Below are positions 61,027 through 64,000 of a DNA stretch of 64,000 nucleotides, in pieces. Position 1 is the stretch's first letter; every line of letters starts with the position of its first letter. The stretch is taken from the NCBI GenBank assembly GCA_026005175.1, contig BPKO01000001.1, positions 682,001 to 746,000 on the forward strand, written 5' to 3'. A model generated the notes under the pieces. The model was not told where the DNA came from and ran no database searches. It saw nothing but the letters and a program-made list of their open reading frames with translations. This DNA comes from Candidatus Tectimicrobiota bacterium (GTDB lineage: Bacteria > Tectomicrobia > Entotheonellia > Entotheonellales > Entotheonellaceae). Both the position numbers and the translations under genes were made by a program.

Positions 61027-62062
61027 ATGCGAGGACTCCTCTTGCCGACTACCGTGGTGGGCAGTTATCCCCAGCCGGCGTGGTTAATTGACCGCGACAC
61101 CCTCGCGCGGGGCATCGTGCCGCGCGTGCCTGCCCGCGAGCTGTGGCGCATTCCCCCGCCGCTGCTGGCCGAGGCGCAAGATGACGCCGTACTGCTGGCA
61201 CTGCGTGACATGGAGCGTGCCGGCATAGACATCGTCACCGATGGTGAAGCGCGGCGCGAGAGCTATTCCAACTACTTTGCCACAGCGCTCGAAGGCCTCG
61301 ACCTAGAGCACCCCGGCACGGTCATCGGCCGCACCGGCCAGCCGGTACCGGTCCCCAGGGTGGTGGGGCCGCTGCGGCGCCCGCACCCCATTCAGGCGCG
61401 CGATGTGGCCTTCCTGCGTCAGCACACCACCCGCCTCCTCAAGGCCACCCTGCCCGGGCCCCTTTACCCTGAGCCAGCAGGCGCAAAACGAGTACTACCC
61501 TGACGAGGAAGCCCTGGCCATGGCGTACGCCGAGGTGGTGAATGCAGAGGTCCGCGATCTTTTTGCAGCCGGCGCCGACATCGTCCAGCTTGACGAACCC
61601 TGGCTGCAGGCGCGGCCCGCGCAAGCCGCGCGCTATGCCGTCAAGGCCATCAACCGCGCCCTCGCAGGCGTGCAGGGCACGACCGCCCTGCACCTGTGCT
61701 TTGGCTACGCGGCGGCCGTGCATCACAAGCCCAGCGCCTATGACTTTCTGCCCGAACTGGAGCAGACGGTCGTCCAGCAGGTGTCGATCGAGGCCGCCCA
61801 GCCCCGGCTTGACTTGTCGATTCTCACCGCCTTGCCTTCAAAGACGATCATTCTGGGCGTTCTTGACCTGAGTACGCCGGAGCCAGAAACGCCCGAGGTG
61901 GTGGCCCAGCGCATCCGTGCAGCCCTGCGGTATGTGCCGCCGCAGCGGCTGGTCATCGCTCCTGACTGCGGCATGAAGTACCTGCCGCGGCAGGTGGCTT
62001 ACCGCAAGCTGCGCGCCATGGTGCTGGGGACGGCAATCGTGCGGGAAGAAGTGGTCAGCTGA
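61027..62062 (+). CDS. MetE C-terminal-domain-like methyltransferase 2, one frameshift
   Basis: About 344 residues when joined. TTVVGSYPQPAWLIDRD, TDGEARRESYSNYFATAL and DIVQLDEPWLQARPAQAARY are family-typical; zinc-type ligands are in LHLCFGYAA and IAPDCGMKYLPR. Removing one C from CCCC (61459-61462) joins ATLPGPFTLSQQAQNEYY. It differs from the divergent copy by being the archaeal-type core MetE. Role likely methionine synthesis or demethylation of a methylated substrate. Confidence 0.88.
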
Positions 62063-62089
62063 AGCAAGAGACCGCATGGCCAGAAGAGA

Positions 62090-62120
62090 ACGGCTCGCCC
62101 CGGCTGCCGGAGCGAGCCGT
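62090..62120. terminator. Hairpin between MetE-like gene and selenoprotein gene
   Basis: Nine-base arms ACGGCTCGC and GCGAGCCGT with an inner CCGG/CCGG stem. It sits between two convergent genes. No strong U-tract on either side. Confidence 0.5.
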
Positions 62121-62130
62121 CAAAGCGGGG

Positions 62131-62364
62131 TTACTCTGCCAGCGCCGCGTCGATGGCGGCGGGATTGAAGCCGCTGAGGCGCTTGTCACCAATGACGATC
62201 ACCGGCAGCGAGCGCAGCCCCATGCTCATCAGCTCCTGCACCGCTTCGGGATCGCGGGCCACGTTTTTCTCGATGTAAGGCACGCCTTTTTGCGATAGAT
62301 ACTCCATCGCTTGGTGGCAAGCCCCTCAACCGATGTTGCTGTATACGATGACCTGCTTTGCCAT
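62131..62364 (-). CDS. Glutaredoxin-like selenoprotein (in-frame UGA read as Sec)
   Basis: 77 residues if TGA at 62326-62328 is Sec. From ATG 62364 the sequence is MAKQVIVYSNIG-U-GAC, so U-x-x-C replaces the CxxC of glutaredoxin/NrdH-like proteins; the second Cys is at residue 16. The rest is intact: MEYLSQKGVPYIEKNVARDP, the cis-Pro segment RSLPVIVIGD and SGFNPAAIDAALAE, then TAA. AAAGGAGG lies five bases upstream of ATG 62364. A bacterial SECIS-like hairpin begins 15 bases after the TGA. It lies 35 bases after the ArsC-like selenoprotein and is likely a thiol/selenol redox enzyme. Confidence 0.88.
62292..62310 (-). other. Bacterial SECIS-like element of the glutaredoxin-like gene
   Basis: In mRNA sense GCGATGGA-GTA-TCTATCGC forms an 8-pair stem (one G-U) with GTA as apical loop. 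The loop lies 23 bases after the UGA, within the range used by SelB, and contains the expected G-U. Confidence 0.75.
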
Positions 62365-62399
62365 CATGGCCTCCTTTGCCAGCGTCACGTCGACGGCGC

Positions 62400-62747
62400 T
62401 CACCGGAAGACGTCGGCAAACACCTGCTCATTATAGCCAACGAGCAGCGTTTGCCCCACCCGCAGCGTGGGAGCACGCAGGTTGCCCGTGGGCCCAAGCA
62501 GGAGCGCCGCCAACGCCTCCTCCGACGGCGGTGCTGCCTTCAAGTCCACGGTGGTGACGTGTTTCCCTTTCATGGCAATGAGCCGCTGTGCCGTACGGGC
62601 CAGGGCCAGGGCTTCGGCACGGCCAAGCCGCTTGGCGGCGCTGACCGTTTCCCGCACGGCGATGCCATGCGTCTCCAGAAACTTGGAGACTTTGGCACAC
62701 GTGGCTCACCCCTTGCGATGGTAGTACCAGTCGACCTCTGCGGCCAT
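62400..62747 (-). CDS. ArsC/Spx-family selenoprotein (in-frame UGA read as Sec)
   Basis: 115 residues if TGA at 62706-62708 is Sec. ATG 62747 opens MAAEVDWYYHRKG-U-ATCAKV, matching the ArsC/Spx-family start (Y-x-x-x-x-C-x-x-C) with the first Cys replaced. The rest continues FLETHGIAVRETVSAAKRLG, MKGKHVTTVDLKAAPPSEEA and the cis-Pro region GNLRAPTLRVGQTLLVGYNE. A non-recoding reading would start only after the TGA and lose the active site. A SECIS-like hairpin follows at the same distance as in the next gene. Function may be arsenate-, peroxide- or disulfide-related. Confidence 0.88.
62671..62690 (-). other. Bacterial SECIS-like element of the ArsC-like gene
   Basis: GTCTCCA pairs with TGGAGAC (7 perfect pairs) around AGTTTC, which includes the G-U needed by SelB. 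The hairpin starts 15 bases after the UGA, and the apical loop is 22 bases away. Confidence 0.78.
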
Positions 62748-62833
62748 AGCTTTCCTTTCTGCGCGACACGCGGTCCCCTTTGGCCAGCCAGGGAAGGAGT
62801 CTATCAGACCTCCGGCAGGCAGCGCAACGGGCG

Positions 62834-63670
62834 TCAGTCGTGCTTGAAACGCAGGTGCTCGCCGTGCACGGGAAAAAAATCCCCGTCGCGTAAAGCCACC
62901 ACCAGGTCGTCCAGAGAGCGGATGGGGCCGTCAAAGAGGGTAAGATACGAGTAGAGGCGAGACATCTGGTGCGCGTCGCTGCCGCCCAGACCGCGCAGGC
63001 CGTGTTTGCGGGCGTACTCGATGGCCATCAGGTTCTGGTCGGCCGGCGTCTTGCCGTTGAGGATCTCGAGCGTCACCAGCTCTGAAGCCAGCTCGTCGGC
63101 GGGCAGCTCGCGCAGCAGACTCGTTTCGCGAAACGGGTGTGCCGGCACCGCCACCCCGGCGTCGAGGGTCTTCACCAGCTCGAAAAACTCGGGCCCGGTG
63201 GGCTTCACCGTAAGCTGGGGGCGGTCAAGTTCATAAGTGTAAATGATTTCCGGGTGTGACCCGTAGTAGAGGACGTGGCCGTGCTCGGTGCTCACCTCGG
63301 CGCCGGCAAGAAACCGCAGCGTCTCTCCCTGGTTGAGGCGCTTGAGCGCCGCCGGATCGTAAATGTAGTCGTGGTCGGTAATGACGATAACCAGGGGTAC
63401 GCAGAAGTGTTCGTAGCAAAAATACCCCTTTTTGTAGAGGGCCTGCGTCCAGGAAAGGATGCGTTCGGGCTCGATGAGGCCGTCGGAGCGCGGCGTGTGG
63501 CTGTGCATTTCCACCGCCGTGACCGGCCGGGACTTGAGCAACTGGAGGAGGTACGCCGGGGGGCTGAGCTCGCGGCGCTGTTTTTTGCTAAACGTGCGCG
63601 GGTCGTACCAGCCCGCCTCGACGAGTTCGTCTAAGTACCGTTCTCTGACCGCAGCAAAGCTCGCTTGCAT
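62834..63670 (-). CDS. PHP-domain metal-dependent phosphoesterase
   Basis: 278 residues. The four PHP metal motifs are visible: VEMHSHTPRSDGLIEPERIL, IVITDHDYIYDPAALKRL, GAEVSTEHGHVLYYG and the late VPAHPFRE with GGSDAHQMSRLY. This arrangement matches trpH/YciV-type phosphoesterases and polymerase PHP domains. An N-terminal helical part (RERYLDELVEAGWYDPRTFS) precedes it. ATG 63670 chosen after GAGGAT. It lies 86 bases upstream of the two selenoprotein genes, on the same strand. Confidence 0.87.
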   Translation of the reverse strand: MQASFAAVRERYLDELVEAGWYDPRTFSKKQRRELSPPAYLLQLLKSRPVTAVEMHSHTPRSDGLIEPERILSWTQALYKKGYFCYEHFCVPLVIVITDHDYIYDPAALKRLNQGETLRFLAGAEVSTEHGHVLYYGSHPEIIYTYELDRPQLTVKPTGPEFFELVKTLDAGVAVPAHPFRETSLLRELPADELASELVTLEILNGKTPADQNLMAIEYARKHGLRGLGGSDAHQMSRLYSYLTLFDGPIRSLDDLVVALRDGDFFPVHGEHLRFKHD

Positions 63671-63814
63671 CCGTGTCCCATCCTCTACGCGCGCCCCAGT
63701 GCGCCGCACCGGGCTGGTCGTCTGCTCACGCGTGCGCTAAGATTGTACCATGCCTTGCGTGGGACGCGTCACGGAGAGAAGCCATCACGACGGGCACCGG
63801 CAAAGGAGCGGCGC

Positions 63815-64000
63815 ATGGGGCAACTCGTCTTCGTTGATCTTGAGACCACCGGCCTCGACGTCGAGCGGCACGGCATCATTGAAATCGCCTGCATCTTCGA
63901 GACCGACGGCCAGCGAGACCCCGAGGATTTCGTCTCGCTGGTCAACCCGGGCACGGTAGAGTTCTCCTCCGAGGCCGCTGCCATCCACGGGATCTCTCCT
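63815..64000 (+). CDS. DEDDh 3'-5' exonuclease (DnaQ/epsilon-like), 3'-truncated by window edge
   Basis: 62 residues visible. LVFVDLETTGLDVERHGIIE carries the first two acidic exonuclease residues (D-x-E) and GIIEIACIFETDG continues the ExoI motif. FSSEAAAIHGISP is the usual bridge toward ExoII. Probably a proofreading-type or RNase T-like exonuclease; the rest is beyond the window. ATG 63815 follows AAAGGAG. Confidence 0.87.
   Translation, partial: MGQLVFVDLETTGLDVERHGIIEIACIFETDGQRDPEDFVSLVNPGTVEFSSEAAAIHGISP

Overview
The window is GC-rich and comes from the chromosome of a Gram-negative bacterium: it carries Kdo transferase, LpxK, three heptosyltransferase-type enzymes and two outer-membrane porins. 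It uses sigma-54 and Fur regulation and appears to insert selenocysteine at UGA. It also encodes a ferredoxin:thioredoxin reductase catalytic chain, an NrtS-like nitrate/nitrite transporter, a LarC N-terminal domain and flavin-dependent luciferase-like oxidoreductases. This mix recalls Desulfobacterota, Methylomirabilota or Tectomicrobia-like lineages, but I cannot place it from this sequence. Two parS-like sites (21641-21656 and 48388-48403) suggest an origin-proximal segment.

Layout. 1-2115: end of katG, converging on a tightly overlapping minus-strand LPS operon (2116-10299: waaA, lpxK, DUF4254, GT9, sulfotransferase, GT9, GT4, GT9). 10327-16357: a broken lactate/malate-type dehydrogenase, a J-domain protein, a HAD hydrolase, a badly frameshifted luciferase-like enzyme, an inositol-phosphatase-type enzyme, an enoyl-CoA hydratase and small proteins. 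16512-23275: LarC N-domain, two MFS exporters, FabI, a VOC protein, a methyltransferase and an SRAP protein. 23330-24512: two Hsp20 genes behind a promoter with an HspR-type (HAIR) operator. 24548-30776: the operon pheS-pheT-TPP enzyme-DMT transporter. 31181-37526: nitrogen region (NrtS, LysR, then a porin-amt-glnK-glnA operon behind a sigma-54 promoter).

37525-48262 is an iron region. It contains a Fur-rubrerythrin fusion, a porin/FMN-binding/ApbE/membrane-protein operon, a ferric-iron ABC transporter, two related XRE regulators, a ferritin-like protein and two paralogous 70-residue proteins of unknown family. Four Fur-box-like palindromes lie in it. 48388-54084: a parS site, a dual-specificity phosphatase, thrB, an HTH/ExeA-ATPase/TPR operon and hisC. 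54308-62062: an HTH-LLM fusion, two pterin dehydratases, a degenerate EEP protein, a YkgJ-type protein, a D-glutamate cyclase-like protein, the FTR chain and two MetE-like methyltransferases.

62131-64000: two tandem genes whose first active-site Cys codon is replaced by in-frame TGA. Each is followed at the same distance by a bacterial SECIS-like hairpin: a glutaredoxin-like and an ArsC/Spx-like selenoprotein. A PHP-domain protein and the start of a DEDDh exonuclease follow.

Ten otherwise well-conserved genes (including glnA and hisC) carry one-base frameshifts. Most are a single extra base in or beside a homopolymer, which points to sequence error rather than gene decay.
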